From JAVBQB01 sp031549265 (GTDB taxonomy: Bacteria > Bacillota > Clostridia > Oscillospirales > JAVBQB01), in contig JAVBQB010000002.1 in the NCBI GenBank assembly GCA_031549265.1, forward strand, positions 310,001 to 374,000: DNA of 64,000 nucleotides. Direction: 5' to 3'. The first letter of the stretch is position 1. Each line of letters begins with the position of its first letter. Below are positions 17,689-26,977 of this stretch, piece by piece. The position numbers and the translations under genes were made by a program. The notes beneath the pieces are model-generated. The model was not told the origin of the DNA. It ran no database searches and saw only the letters and a list, made by a program, of their open reading frames with translations.

Positions 17689-17720
17689 GAGTCCTTTAAA
17701 AATCAGTGTCAGGTGAATTT

Positions 17721-19289
17721 ATGAAAATCAAACTGACCGCCGCGCTGCTGCTCGTTTTGCTGCTGCTCGCGTCCTGTGACGGCGGCGAGGTTGCCGGCGA
17801 TTTGCCGTCCGCGTCGCCGCTGGACAGTGCCTCGTCCGCCCCGGCGCCGCTTCAGCACCGGAACCAGCTTTTCGGGTTGCCATGGCAGCGGACGGAGACT
17901 TTTAACCCGATAACCGAGACCAGCGGCGTCAACATAAATTTGAACAATTTAATATACGAGGGCCTGTTTGCGGTCGGGCCGGATTTCGAACCTGAACCCC
18001 TTTTATGCGAAAGCTACTCGCAGAACGGCCGAGTTTTTACGTTCAAGCTGCGCCCGGGCGTGACTTTCCATGACGGAAGCGCGCTGACCGCCGCCGATGT
18101 GATAAGCTCGCTGAAATCCGCGCTGCTGCCCCAAACGATATACAGCGCCCGGATGTCGGCGATCGATTCCTACCGGGCGGTCGACGAGCTGACTATTGAG
18201 ATAAGTACTGTACGGCCGATGTCGCGCCTGCCCTGCCTGTTGGACTTTCCGGTCATTAAGGGAGCCGGTACGAGCGGAGGTTTTCCGCCTGGAACCGGGC
18301 CATACGCGCCGGTTTTCGGTGAGGATGAGAACTACCTGCGCCATTTCCAGGCGTACAGGAGCAAGGTGCCGATTGAGCGTATCGATCTCATCACCCAGAC
18401 CAGCGCCGAGGGAATTATTCACTCTATCGAGTCGGGCTCGGTCGACGTGGTGGCGACGGATGAGACCGGCACCGAGCCGATAACCATCCGCGGAGATATC
18501 GAGCGGCGCGATTTTCCGACTTCGACCATGCAGTACCTGATTTTCAATACGCGCAATTCATGGCTTGGCAACCAGACGATCAGGCAGGCGGTGTTTTACG
18601 CGATTGACCGGGCGGGCATCGTCCGAATGATGAGCGGACATACTGTCGAGGCAACGCTTCCCGCGCCGCCGGCGTCAAAAATATATGACAAGGCAGTCGC
18701 CGCCAAATATAATTTCAATCAGGAGCTGAGCAGACAGCTGCTCGCAAGCGCCGGATTTGCCGACAAGGACAGCGACGGCATCCTTGACTACGCGGTGTCC
18801 AGCCGCCGGTTCAAGCCGTTTAAGCTTACGGTGATTGTCAATGCCGAAAACCCATATAAAGTGAATGCGGCGGAAATGGCGGTGCAGCAGCTCCGAAACG
18901 TCGGAGTGGACGCCGAGCTTTCAAAGCTCAAATGGGACGTGTACGTCCGGGATATCCAGACGGGGAATTTCCAGATGGCATACGCGGAAACCCGCCTGAC
19001 CGCCGACCTGTCGCCGTTCAGTCTCGTTTGCCCGGGCGGCGCGCTCAATTACGGCAAGGCGTCGGACGCCGAGCTGAATCAGGCGGTTGCGGAGTTCGAA
19101 GCGGCGGCTGCCGGTGAAATCTCCGAAAAAGCCTCGGCGATGTTTGACAAGATCGGGGCAAAGGCTGTTATCGTCCCGATACTCTTTAAAAACAACACGT
19201 TCAACACGCTGAGCGGGGTCATAAAAAACGCGACTCCGTCGCAGGGAAGTCTGTTCTTCGGATTTGAAAAGTGGACGATAACCAAATGA
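17721..19289 (+). CDS. Oligopeptide/dipeptide-type ABC substrate-binding lipoprotein (SBP family 5)
   Basis: 522 residues. A lipoprotein signal peptide ends LLLLASC (Cys19), then a Ser/Ala/Pro linker and the family-5 solute-binding fold: NPITETSGVNINLNNLIYEG, YSQNGRVFTFKLRPGVTFHD, TIRQAVFYAIDRAGIV and PYKVNAAEMAVQQLRNVGVD. Such proteins deliver peptides, nickel or other ligands to Dpp/Opp-type importers. No permease or ATPase gene is adjacent, so it either serves a distant transporter or has a sensing role. Start is ATG 17721 with AGGTGAA upstream, rather than the GTG 15 bases earlier. A strong terminator follows. Confidence 0.9.
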   Translation: MKIKLTAALLLVLLLLASCDGGEVAGDLPSASPLDSASSAPAPLQHRNQLFGLPWQRTETFNPITETSGVNINLNNLIYEGLFAVGPDFEPEPLLCESYSQNGRVFTFKLRPGVTFHDGSALTAADVISSLKSALLPQTIYSARMSAIDSYRAVDELTIEISTVRPMSRLPCLLDFPVIKGAGTSGGFPPGTGPYAPVFGEDENYLRHFQAYRSKVPIERIDLITQTSAEGIIHSIESGSVDVVATDETGTEPITIRGDIERRDFPTSTMQYLIFNTRNSWLGNQTIRQAVFYAIDRAGIVRMMSGHTVEATLPAPPASKIYDKAVAAKYNFNQELSRQLLASAGFADKDSDGILDYAVSSRRFKPFKLTVIVNAENPYKVNAAEMAVQQLRNVGVDAELSKLKWDVYVRDIQTGNFQMAYAETRLTADLSPFSLVCPGGALNYGKASDAELNQAVAEFEAAAAGEISEKASAMFDKIGAKAVIVPILFKNNTFNTLSGVIKNATPSQGSLFFGFEKWTITK

Positions 19290-19301
19290 ATAAGAAGAAA
19301 C

Positions 19302-19329
19302 GGGGAGGCGGCCTTTGAACCGCTTCCCC
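19302..19329 (+). terminator. Terminator of the substrate-binding protein gene
   Basis: GGGGAGGCGG / CCGCTTCCCC stem with one G-U pair and an 8-base loop, followed by a T-rich stretch (ATTTTCATTTTATTTTT). Sited between converging genes. Confidence 0.8.
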
Positions 19330-19338
19330 ATTTTCATT

Positions 19339-21000
19339 TTATTTTTCGTACAGTGTGAGCTTTCGGTCGGCGAACGCGCATGTCAGGCGCACAGCAATGA
19401 CACCTGCGATAATCAGGACGCCGAATGTCGCGAGGATCGCTGCCGTACCCGGCAGAAAGCTCAGCAGCAACCAGGAAAGCCCTCCCAAAACGACGACGGA
19501 TAATATGCCCGTAAGCATCCCGGTCAGGGTATTGAAGTTCTGCTTGACCGCTTCGTTTTCGCTGTTCCAGATCAGTTTGGGGCGCAAGATGTCCGGAATC
19601 GCGCCGGCACAGGTGGCCGTGACGTTCGCGGCGATTGCCAGCGCAACCGAGATTGCCGCAGACGTAACCGGCAGATGCATAAATATCACGACGCAAACCG
19701 AAAGCGAAAGAATGCCTGCGACGTTGACGCAGAATGAGAAAAGAAGCTTGGGAGTGAGCTGGCGCGAAAACGGAACCGGCAAGGTCTTGCAAAGACGAAA
19801 GCACTTGCCTTCTCTCGAGATGCAGGTGACAGCCGAATTGGTCATCGCGGACATGGCAGCGAGTATGCCGGCAAATATGAGAATAAAGACCGGCATATTG
19901 GAAAAACTGGTAATCAGCGCGTTGAGTTCGTTGCCGCCCTGCCTGTGGCTGAACGCGAAATTGACGGTGAGAATACAGATCGGCATTATGAGTATCGCCG
20001 ACATGTAATTCAGCACATACGCCGGAGTCCGGAATTGCAGGTGCAGCTCCCGCCAGAAGAATGCCCAGAATGCCGGGCGCGCGCCTTTGACCGTGACGCG
20101 CCGGGCTCCGTGCTTCCTCGTCTCGATTGTTGAGAGCACGACTTTATAGTATCTGCGGCTGCCGGGGACGTATATGCACATTATGGCGAGCAGGGAGGCC
20201 AGCGCGTATGCGAAAAGGTTGACAATAGACAGAAAGTCCAGTTTGATGACGGACTCCGCGATCAGCTTGCCTGGGATGAAGAGCGCGCTGGAGGTAAGCG
20301 AATCCACTGCCTCGGCAATGCTGGTCATTTTCGAGGCGTCACCCGCCGCGCTGACGCCGGTTCCCACCAGATAATTCTGAATCAGCACAAGACCGACGAT
20401 TAGTATCAGCGTCATGACTGTGCGGATCATATCCGCGTGTTTCCGAATCAAGGTAAAGCGCCCCAGCGCCATTGTGAGCAAAATGCTGATGGTGAGCGGA
20501 ATCAGCGGCACAAAAAGCAGAATAAACGCCGAAGCCAGATAAAACCCCAAACCGGCGCCCGCAATTACCCCGTAAATTATCACCGGCGGGATGCAGATAA
20601 GCGCCGCCGTGAGCAGCTTGCCGAGGTAGGATATAAAAATGCGTGAGCCGAAAACGGTCTTCTCGGGAATGGGTAGCGAAGCGTAATACTGAACGTCCGA
20701 CGAGAATATTATTGAACCCGACATGGAGAACACGCCGAACAGAGTAAGGCCGAGAATCACCAATGTGAAGATCACGGAAAGCACCGCGCCGCCAAGGCCG
20801 AGCGGAACCGCGCCCTGCATTATCAGTAAGAAAAGCATACAGAGAGAAAAGAGGCCGTACACGAGCGCAATAATGACCAACCCGACGATTCCTGCTTTTT
20901 TCAAGAACTCTTTACGGTCGGACTTCCACAGCGCGCTCAGCACGGTCAGGCCGAGAGTCATTTTTATATGCAAACGGAGTAACGCCCGAAAACTATTCAT
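19339..21000 (-). CDS. ABC exporter membrane protein
   Basis: 553 residues with about twelve hydrophobic spans arranged as two halves (roughly 35-265 and 315-545), separated by a basic cytosolic loop containing GSRRYYKVVLSTIETRKHGA. The organisation resembles large ABC-2-like permeases in Firmicutes that work with a single ATPase. No substrate can be inferred. It lies 36 bases downstream of its ATPase and is surely co-transcribed. ATG start with AGGGGTG upstream. The gene converges on the peptide-binding lipoprotein, which is therefore not part of this transporter. Confidence 0.8.
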   Translation of the reverse strand: MNSFRALLRLHIKMTLGLTVLSALWKSDRKEFLKKAGIVGLVIIALVYGLFSLCMLFLLIMQGAVPLGLGGAVLSVIFTLVILGLTLFGVFSMSGSIIFSSDVQYYASLPIPEKTVFGSRIFISYLGKLLTAALICIPPVIIYGVIAGAGLGFYLASAFILLFVPLIPLTISILLTMALGRFTLIRKHADMIRTVMTLILIVGLVLIQNYLVGTGVSAAGDASKMTSIAEAVDSLTSSALFIPGKLIAESVIKLDFLSIVNLFAYALASLLAIMCIYVPGSRRYYKVVLSTIETRKHGARRVTVKGARPAFWAFFWRELHLQFRTPAYVLNYMSAILIMPICILTVNFAFSHRQGGNELNALITSFSNMPVFILIFAGILAAMSAMTNSAVTCISREGKCFRLCKTLPVPFSRQLTPKLLFSFCVNVAGILSLSVCVVIFMHLPVTSAAISVALAIAANVTATCAGAIPDILRPKLIWNSENEAVKQNFNTLTGMLTGILSVVVLGGLSWLLLSFLPGTAAILATFGVLIIAGVIAVRLTCAFADRKLTLYEK

Positions 21001-21036
21001 AGAACACCCCTGAATATCTGATTGTCAATTTGTGTC

Positions 21037-21798
21037 TCATACCTCGAAATTATGAGGCGTATCGCCGGACTGGTCGGTAATTTCAAAGAACAGAGCCTCC
21101 AGCGTCTGATTATCGCCGGTGCGCACGCTGGTGCGCAGTTCGTCAAGGGTGCCGGACGCGACCAGCTTGCCATCCTTGATAATCCCTATCCGGTCGCACA
21201 GCCGCTCTGCGACTTCGAGTACATGCGTGGAAAAAAAGACGGTATTGCCCGCCTTAACGTGTTCGCGCATTTCTTCTTTGAGGCGCAGTGCCGCGAGCGG
21301 ATCAAGACCGACCATCGGCTCGTCCAGCAGCCAGAGCGCTGGATTATGCACCAGCGCGCCGGTCAGCATCAGTTTCTGGCGCATTCCGTGCGAGTAGCTT
21401 TTAATCAGCTCGCCGGCTGCGGACGTGATGCTGAACATATCCAAATACCGGTCGATGCGCGCGCGCCTGACGTCGTTGGGCACGGCGTAAATGTCACACA
21501 TGAAGTTTAGGTACTCAATGCCCGTGATACGGTCGTAGATATCGTGCTGATCGGGCACGTAACCGATGAGGCGCTTGGCTTCCACGGGATTGTCAACAAT
21601 ATTGACGCCGCCTATTTCAATATCGCCGGAGTCGGGGGCGAGTATTCCCGTCAGCAGCTTAATGGTTGTGGTTTTACCCGCGCCGTTAGGGCCGATGAAA
21701 CCAAAGATTTCGCCTTTATGAACATTAAAGGACAAGTTTTCAACGGCTTTTACTTTGCCTTTAACATAACTTTTTGTTACCTTATGAACCTTAATCAT
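21037..21798 (-). CDS. ABC transporter ATP-binding protein
   Basis: 253-residue ATPase partner of the adjacent exporter permease. Walker A GPNGAGKTTTIKLL, Q-loop in VPDQHDIYD, signature SHGMRQKLMLTGAL (SHGM in place of the common SGGQ), Walker B LWLLDEPMVGLDP, and the switch His in FFSTHVLE. The SHGM signature and the MIKVHKVTKSY start are typical of the CcmA/BcrA-like ABC-2 export branch. First gene of a two-gene operon with its own promoter. Confidence 0.92.
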   Translation of the reverse strand: MIKVHKVTKSYVKGKVKAVENLSFNVHKGEIFGFIGPNGAGKTTTIKLLTGILAPDSGDIEIGGVNIVDNPVEAKRLIGYVPDQHDIYDRITGIEYLNFMCDIYAVPNDVRRARIDRYLDMFSITSAAGELIKSYSHGMRQKLMLTGALVHNPALWLLDEPMVGLDPLAALRLKEEMREHVKAGNTVFFSTHVLEVAERLCDRIGIIKDGKLVASGTLDELRTSVRTGDNQTLEALFFEITDQSGDTPHNFEV

Positions 21799-21822
21799 GT
21801 AAGAATGTCCTCTTCTGATTCT

Positions 21823-21852
21823 ATAGTATTATTATTCCATAATTTGTTGCAA
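21823..21852 (-). promoter_or_regulatory. Probable promoter of the ABC exporter operon
   Basis: On the minus strand TTGCAA (21847-21852), an 18-base spacer and TACTAT (21823-21828), about 25 bases before the ATPase ATG. The rest of the 300-base gap up to pyrG is AT-rich and holds only the pyrG promoter and leader ORF. Confidence 0.4.
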
Positions 21853-22002
21853 CCAGCGACAGATTTCACTCTAGTCTATAGATATACACATTTTGCACAT
21901 AGTTTTGAACACTGTTATGTCAATCTGAAAACCGCATAAATGTTGCGACAATATTTTTTACAAGCGGTGATATTTATTATAGCACAAAATCACCTGCTGT
22001 GG

Positions 22003-22008
22003 TATAAT
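22003..22008 (+). promoter_or_regulatory. Extended -10 promoter of pyrG
   Basis: Perfect TATAAT in the block TGTGGTATAAT, an extended -10 with no good -35. Transcription would start around 22015, giving an 85-90 base leader that holds a short coupled ORF. I do not see the run of G/C initiating residues used for reiterative control of pyrG in Bacillus. Confidence 0.5.
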
Positions 22009-22073
22009 CTCCGAAGAATAAAAACAAGCCGGAGAGCGGAGGTATGACACCGCGAGAATCCGGAGGTTTGAAA

Positions 22074-22112
22074 ATGATAATTATTTCTGGAGGACTGAAC
22101 AATGTCCGTTAA
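22074..22112 (+). CDS. Possible 12-residue leader peptide overlapping the pyrG start
   Basis: ATG ATA ATT ATT ... TAA, with the perfect ribosome binding site CGGAGG seven bases upstream (22061-22066). The stop lies 11 bases inside pyrG, and the pyrG ribosome binding site (TGGAGGA) lies inside this frame. Product MIIISGGLNNVR. The geometry suggests translational coupling, or a decoy start. It is too short for codon evidence. Confidence 0.35.
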   Translation: MIIISGGLNNVR

Positions 22113-23715
22113 ATACATATTCGTCACCGGCGGAGTGGTTTCGGGACTGGGCAAGGGGATAACGGCGGCGTCGCTGGGCAGGCTGCTCAAAGCGCGCGGG
22201 CTCCGCGTCACCATGCAGAAGTTTGACCCATACCTCAACGTCGACCCCGGAACCATGAGCCCGTATCAGCACGGCGAGGTGTTTGTCACCGAGGACGGAG
22301 CGGAGACCGATCTGGATCTCGGCCACTACGAGCGCTTTATTGACGAGAACCTCGGAGTCAATTCTAACATCACGACCGGCAGGGTATACTGGTCGGTAAT
22401 ATCCCGTGAACGCAGCGGTGATTACCTCGGCGGCACCGTTCAGGTCATTCCGCATATCACAAACGAGATTAAAGAGCGCATTTACAGCGTGGGCAAAAAC
22501 TCGACGGACGTTGTTATTACCGAGATCGGGGGCACGGTGGGCGATATTGAGTCGCAGCCGTTTTTGGAGGCTATACGCCAGGTTTCGGTGGACGTCGGCA
22601 AACAGAACGTGATGTATATACACGTTTCCCTCATCGTCGAGGTGCCGCTTAGCAACGAACTGAAAAGCAAGCCGACTCAGCACTCGGTCAAGGAGCTGCT
22701 CAGCCTGGGCATACAGCCCGATATCATAGTGTGCCGCTCCTCGACGGCGCTTACTACCGAACTGCGCGACAAGATCGGCCTTTTTTGCAACATCCCGACC
22801 GACTGCGTTATTCAAAACCTCAACGCGGTGAATACGCTTTATGAAGTGCCGCTGATGCTGGCAAAAGAGGGGCTGGACGAGGTGGTCTGCCGCAAGCTGG
22901 CGCTGGACTGTCACCCTCCGCTGCTCGATGACTGGAGCGATATGGTTGCGCGCCTGTGCTCGGCGCCGAGGACGGTTAAAATCGGACTGGTCGGCAAGTA
23001 TGTCGAGCTGCACGACGCTTATCTCAGCGTCGCCGAGGCGCTGCGTCACGGCGGCGTCGAAAACGAGACTAAAATTGAAATCAAATGGATCAGCTCGGAG
23101 CAGATGTCGGACGCGAACGCCGGAGTCGAGCTGTCGGGCTGCGACGGTATAATCGTTCCCGGCGGTTTCGGCGACCGCGGCATAGAGGGCAAGATTGCGG
23201 CGTCCCGATATGCCCGTGAGCACGGTATCCCGTATTTCGGTATCTGCCTTGGTATGCATATGGCTGTGGTGGACTTTGCGCGCAACGTCTGCGGCATGGC
23301 CGACGCGCAGTCCGCGGAGTTTAATTCCAAGACGCAATTCCCGGTGATCGACCTGATGCCCGATCAGCGCGGAGTTACCAGCAAAGGCGGAACAATGCGC
23401 CTGGGACAGTATCCGTGCAGGCTGCTTGAGGGCTCCAAAGTCAGAGAGGCCTACTTTGATACGGATATTGTCGAGCGCCACCGCCACCGTTACGAAGTGA
23501 ATAACGATTTCCGAGATACGCTGAAGGAGAACGGGATGACCATTTCCGGTCTGTCGCCCGACGGCAGGCTGGTTGAGATCGTTGAGCTGCCCGGGCATCC
23601 GTGGTTTGTCGGCGTGCAGTTCCATCCCGAGTTCAAGTCGAGGCCAAACCGGGCGCACCCGTTGTTCCGCAGCTTTATCGCAGCGGCGCTGGCCAACCGG
23701 GAGAGCAGAGGCTGA
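22102..23715 (+). CDS. pyrG: CTP synthase
   Basis: 537 residues converting UTP to CTP with ammonia from glutamine. The N-terminal synthetase domain has FVTGGVVSGLGKGITAASL (ATP loop), MQKFDPYLNVDPGTMSP, and the CTP/UTP-binding segment EIGGTVGDIESQPF. The C-terminal class I glutaminase domain has FGICLGMHM (nucleophilic Cys) and VQFHPEFKSRP (His-Glu). Full length and ordinary. ATG start with TGGAGGA upstream. Confidence 0.98.
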   Translation: MSVKYIFVTGGVVSGLGKGITAASLGRLLKARGLRVTMQKFDPYLNVDPGTMSPYQHGEVFVTEDGAETDLDLGHYERFIDENLGVNSNITTGRVYWSVISRERSGDYLGGTVQVIPHITNEIKERIYSVGKNSTDVVITEIGGTVGDIESQPFLEAIRQVSVDVGKQNVMYIHVSLIVEVPLSNELKSKPTQHSVKELLSLGIQPDIIVCRSSTALTTELRDKIGLFCNIPTDCVIQNLNAVNTLYEVPLMLAKEGLDEVVCRKLALDCHPPLLDDWSDMVARLCSAPRTVKIGLVGKYVELHDAYLSVAEALRHGGVENETKIEIKWISSEQMSDANAGVELSGCDGIIVPGGFGDRGIEGKIAASRYAREHGIPYFGICLGMHMAVVDFARNVCGMADAQSAEFNSKTQFPVIDLMPDQRGVTSKGGTMRLGQYPCRLLEGSKVREAYFDTDIVERHRHRYEVNNDFRDTLKENGMTISGLSPDGRLVEIVELPGHPWFVGVQFHPEFKSRPNRAHPLFRSFIAAALANRESRG

Positions 23716-23832
23716 CCGAACCGGGTCAACCCGGGTATTGAGCGGTCCGCGGCGGTTACCCGTTAAAACGGAAAAAGACAGACGCTTTTGGAATGTGGGA
23801 TCGAGCGGATTTGTGGACATTGGAGGTTTGCG

Positions 23833-24528
23833 ATGACGTCAAACATGCTAAAGCTGATCGCGATCATATGCATGGTGGCCGACCATATCGGCTACTTGTT
23901 TTTTCCGGAGCACCTGATGTTCAGGCTGGTCGGGAGGCTGGCGTTTCCGATATTTGCCTTCTGTATTGCCGAAGGTTACCGCAGGACCAAGAACGTTCGC
24001 AAATACATGCTCAGACTGGCCGCGTTCGCGCTGATATCCGAAGTTCCATTCGACCTGTTTGGCAGCGGAAAAGTCGTGGATTTCGAACATCAGAATGTTT
24101 TCTTTACGCTGTTTTTCGGTCTGCTGGCTATATACATTTACGACAGGATGACAAAGGAAAAGCGGATGATGGCGGCGGTGCTTGCACTGGCTCTGATCTG
24201 CGGAACCTCGATAGTCCTCCGTACCGACTACTCGTTTATTGGCGTGCTTATGGTGTTCATATTCTTCGTCTGCAAGTATCGGGCGCAGGTGATCGGATGG
24301 ATGTCGCTGCTGGTCGCGCTTAACGCCCTGATGCAGTATTTTATGACCATTAACATGTACGGCGGAGGCCTGCTGTGGTCGCTGGCTCAACTTGCGATGC
24401 TGGCCGCGCTGCCGCTGATTTTGGCCTATAACGGCAAGCAGGGCTTACGGATGAAATATCTCCTGTACACGGTCTATCCCGCTCATATGCTGCTGCTGTA
24501 TGTACTGAAAAAATTTGTTTTCACATGA
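23833..24528 (+). CDS. TraX-family integral membrane protein
   Basis: 231 residues, seven to eight hydrophobic helices. It opens MLKLIAIICMVADHIGYLFF and continues RLAFPIFAFCIAEGYRRT, which are the conserved blocks of the TraX family. F-plasmid TraX acetylates pilin, but chromosomal Firmicute members are of unknown role and may be acyltransferases of envelope components. Start ATG 23833 with TTGGAGGT upstream; earlier in-frame TTG lacks a site. It follows pyrG by 117 bases and may be read through from it. Terminated by a stem-loop. Confidence 0.85.
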   Translation: MTSNMLKLIAIICMVADHIGYLFFPEHLMFRLVGRLAFPIFAFCIAEGYRRTKNVRKYMLRLAAFALISEVPFDLFGSGKVVDFEHQNVFFTLFFGLLAIYIYDRMTKEKRMMAAVLALALICGTSIVLRTDYSFIGVLMVFIFFVCKYRAQVIGWMSLLVALNALMQYFMTINMYGGGLLWSLAQLAMLAALPLILAYNGKQGLRMKYLLYTVYPAHMLLLYVLKKFVFT

Positions 24529-24533
24529 TAACA

Positions 24534-24572
24534 ATCGGTGACGCTCATCAGATAAGCGCCACCGATCTTTTT
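24534..24572 (+). terminator. Terminator of the TraX-like gene
   Basis: ATCGGTG (24534-24540) pairs with CACCGAT (24560-24566) around an inner GCT/AGC helix, followed by CTTTTT. Confidence 0.75.
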
Positions 24573-24574
24573 GG

Positions 24575-26977
24575 TCAGCTTTTGGTCAGCTTCCATATCG
24601 TGTACTTGAAAATGCCCAGCTTTCGTTTCAGTGAGCCATCCAGCTCGTGGTATATCCTGTCCATGCTCGCGAGATCGTCGTCTGTCGGGGGCTGGTTGCC
24701 GTACCGCGATTTGACCAGGATGTCCGCGGCATGACGGACGTCCGGGCCGGATTCGGCTTCAATTCCGGCGCGGTCGGACATATCATACGGCGTGTCCGAA
24801 CTTGAGAAATGCAGGCCGAGCTTGCTTAATATGGCGAGAATACCCTGCCAATAGTGCGCTGACCGGTCGGCGGGGCGCTTTATTGTGTCTCTGACATGCG
24901 AGGGATTGAATTTAATGCGTTTGCTGACCAGCAAAATGATCAGGACGAGCAGCAATGATACGGCAAGTCCGATGGCCGCTATTGAAATGACGGTGCCCAG
25001 CCGTCCGAATTCCTCGTCGGGGTTTAGGTGGTCGCCCGAAGGCACAGGGGGGCTGACCTCAGCCGGCGGCGTAACGACAGGAACGGCGGGTGTCGGGATG
25101 GGCTTCGGCGTCGCGGGAAGCGGGGTGGGCGAGGGGTTGACCACCCCGCGGGGAGCGGCGGGCGTCGCGTCAAACGGAATCCAGCCGACACCGTCGAAAT
25201 AAAGCTCGGCCCATGCGTGGGCGTTGTTGGAACGGACGATATAAGTCCCATCGGCTGTCCGGTTGGCGGACGAAATCGAAAAACCTTCGACATATCGCGA
25301 GGGGATGCCCTCCGCGCGCGCCAGCACCGCCATCGCCGTGGCAAAATACGTGCAGTAGCCTTCTTTTGTTTGCAGGAACCACTCCACAAAATCTGTGCCG
25401 GGCGGGGGCGCTTTCGCCTTGAGGTTATACGTATTGTTTTTGTTGAGGCTGTTACGGATGGCAACAGCGGCGTCATAACTCCGCTGAGCTTTTTTTGTCA
25501 TCGCTCCGGCGGCCTCGCGCACGGTGTCCGGCAGGTCTTCAGGCAGCTGGAGCGCGTAACTGTCAATCTGCTCCGCTTTCCCGCTGTCAACAAACGAGCC
25601 GTGTTCGCTGCCGGCTGAGAGCATGGCGCTCATCAGCTTGTCGAAGTTCGAAGCGCCGGTGCGGAGCTGATAGGCGCTGACGATATAACTGTCGTCGATG
25701 CCGTAATTGTTTTTGGAAAATGCCTCGCCCTGGTCGTCAAACATCGGAATGATCGGTGAGTTATCCGCGGGGACGATGGAAGTTACGCGGCCGGACGTGA
25801 ACAGGCTGGTATGCATTCCTGACAGCACGGTGACGCGGTACTGCGTCGGCTCGTACAGACGGCTGCCGAGGTCGGTGGAGGCAGGAGGGCGCAGGAGGTC
25901 AAACGCGTCCTGCTTCTCTTTCGCGAACATCGGGTTGTCCAGCCGGTAGGAGGAAACGCCGTCGCGGTCGATCCATGCTTTGCCGGTGTAGACGTCGTAC
26001 ACAGAGCCGCGAAGCAGATGCAGGTCAGTATCCGAATATATCTCCATAACCGGGATGTCCAGCGGAGAAATCGGGCCGCCGAGAGAGGCTGTCCTCGGCT
26101 GAAATCCGGTGGATGCCAACGTGAAAGAGCTCCTGAACGTCTTGAATCCGGTGTATTCACTGAGTACGTCGTTGATATCGCCGACGACCGTCTGCACGCC
26201 CGGATTACGGAAGGATTGGGCAAAACCGGTCGAGAAGATCAGCGCCGGAACCGCGAGTATCAGGGCGATGGCGAGAGCATACATGCCCGCCCACTGACTG
26301 CCGAACTTGATCGGCCTCGCGGCGAGCCGTATGTGGTGTCCGCGCATTCCGAGCGTCTTGCCTGCGATCCGTACCTTCATTCCGCCCATACGCGAGGGCT
26401 TGCGGGCGCAGACCTTGAGCATCCGCCGCCTGGCCGAGCCGGAATAGGCGACGATGACGCCAAGCGCCGCAATCAACGCCTCGGGTATGATACCGCGGTG
26501 CCCGAGCAGCCATTCGGCGACGAATAGCGCGATAGCCAGAGGCGCCAGTAGCCACGCGCCGGAAAGCCTGCCGGCGGTCGGTCGCGAGATGACCGCGGTA
26601 AAAACGCAGACCAGCACGCACATCGGGAAAGCAAACTCCGGGGACATGAATATTTCTCCGCGCAAAAACCACCAGGCTTCGTTAACAAAAGGAGCGACCG
26701 AGGTGTTGAACATTTCCAGGAACGCGTCGCCCCTGCCCCAGAAATAGATGGCGACAATCAGCGCGCCGATATTGAGCAGAACCAGCGTACCCAGTGTCGT
26801 CCACCAGTTGAAAAACAGCAGCATGAGCGCGAGCGAGGCGGCAAGGGAGATCAGCAGCGCGCCCCAGAAGTCGAGCGCGTCGAGCTTATAGCACTGGATT
26901 ATAGACCACGACATTCCGAAGGTAAAAAGAGTCGAGGCGATCAGTCCGGAAATGAATCCGCCGACAGTACGTGTCAT
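24575..26977 (-). CDS. Membrane-bound transglutaminase-like protein
   Basis: 800 residues. Five to six N-terminal membrane spans (to about residue 250) lead to a large extracytoplasmic region. Within it lies a transglutaminase-like catalytic core around 515-620: KEGYCTYFATAMAVLAR (Cys), NNAHAWAELYF (His) and WIPFDATP (Asp). A Pro-rich stretch, another membrane span (VISIAAIGLAVSLLLVLIIL) and a C-terminal cytoplasmic domain follow. The third gene of a MoxR-DUF58-transglutaminase operon, a widespread set whose biochemical role is unresolved. Start ATG 26977 overlaps the DUF58 stop by 4 bases (ATGA) with GGAGGTG upstream. The last codons carry an 11-base tandem repeat. Confidence 0.9.
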   Translation of the reverse strand: MTRTVGGFISGLIASTLFTFGMSWSIIQCYKLDALDFWGALLISLAASLALMLLFFNWWTTLGTLVLLNIGALIVAIYFWGRGDAFLEMFNTSVAPFVNEAWWFLRGEIFMSPEFAFPMCVLVCVFTAVISRPTAGRLSGAWLLAPLAIALFVAEWLLGHRGIIPEALIAALGVIVAYSGSARRRMLKVCARKPSRMGGMKVRIAGKTLGMRGHHIRLAARPIKFGSQWAGMYALAIALILAVPALIFSTGFAQSFRNPGVQTVVGDINDVLSEYTGFKTFRSSFTLASTGFQPRTASLGGPISPLDIPVMEIYSDTDLHLLRGSVYDVYTGKAWIDRDGVSSYRLDNPMFAKEKQDAFDLLRPPASTDLGSRLYEPTQYRVTVLSGMHTSLFTSGRVTSIVPADNSPIIPMFDDQGEAFSKNNYGIDDSYIVSAYQLRTGASNFDKLMSAMLSAGSEHGSFVDSGKAEQIDSYALQLPEDLPDTVREAAGAMTKKAQRSYDAAVAIRNSLNKNNTYNLKAKAPPPGTDFVEWFLQTKEGYCTYFATAMAVLARAEGIPSRYVEGFSISSANRTADGTYIVRSNNAHAWAELYFDGVGWIPFDATPAAPRGVVNPSPTPLPATPKPIPTPAVPVVTPPAEVSPPVPSGDHLNPDEEFGRLGTVISIAAIGLAVSLLLVLIILLVSKRIKFNPSHVRDTIKRPADRSAHYWQGILAILSKLGLHFSSSDTPYDMSDRAGIEAESGPDVRHAADILVKSRYGNQPPTDDDLASMDRIYHELDGSLKRKLGIFKYTIWKLTKS

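Noticed and set aside
17706..21798. Peptide-binding lipoprotein and ABC exporter as one transporter
   Set aside because: The genes converge, have a terminator between them, and the permease/ATPase are of the exporter type rather than Opp/Dpp type.
22081..23820. 579-codon open frame antisense to pyrG
   Set aside because: Lies wholly opposite a textbook CTP synthase; composition is a codon-bias shadow.
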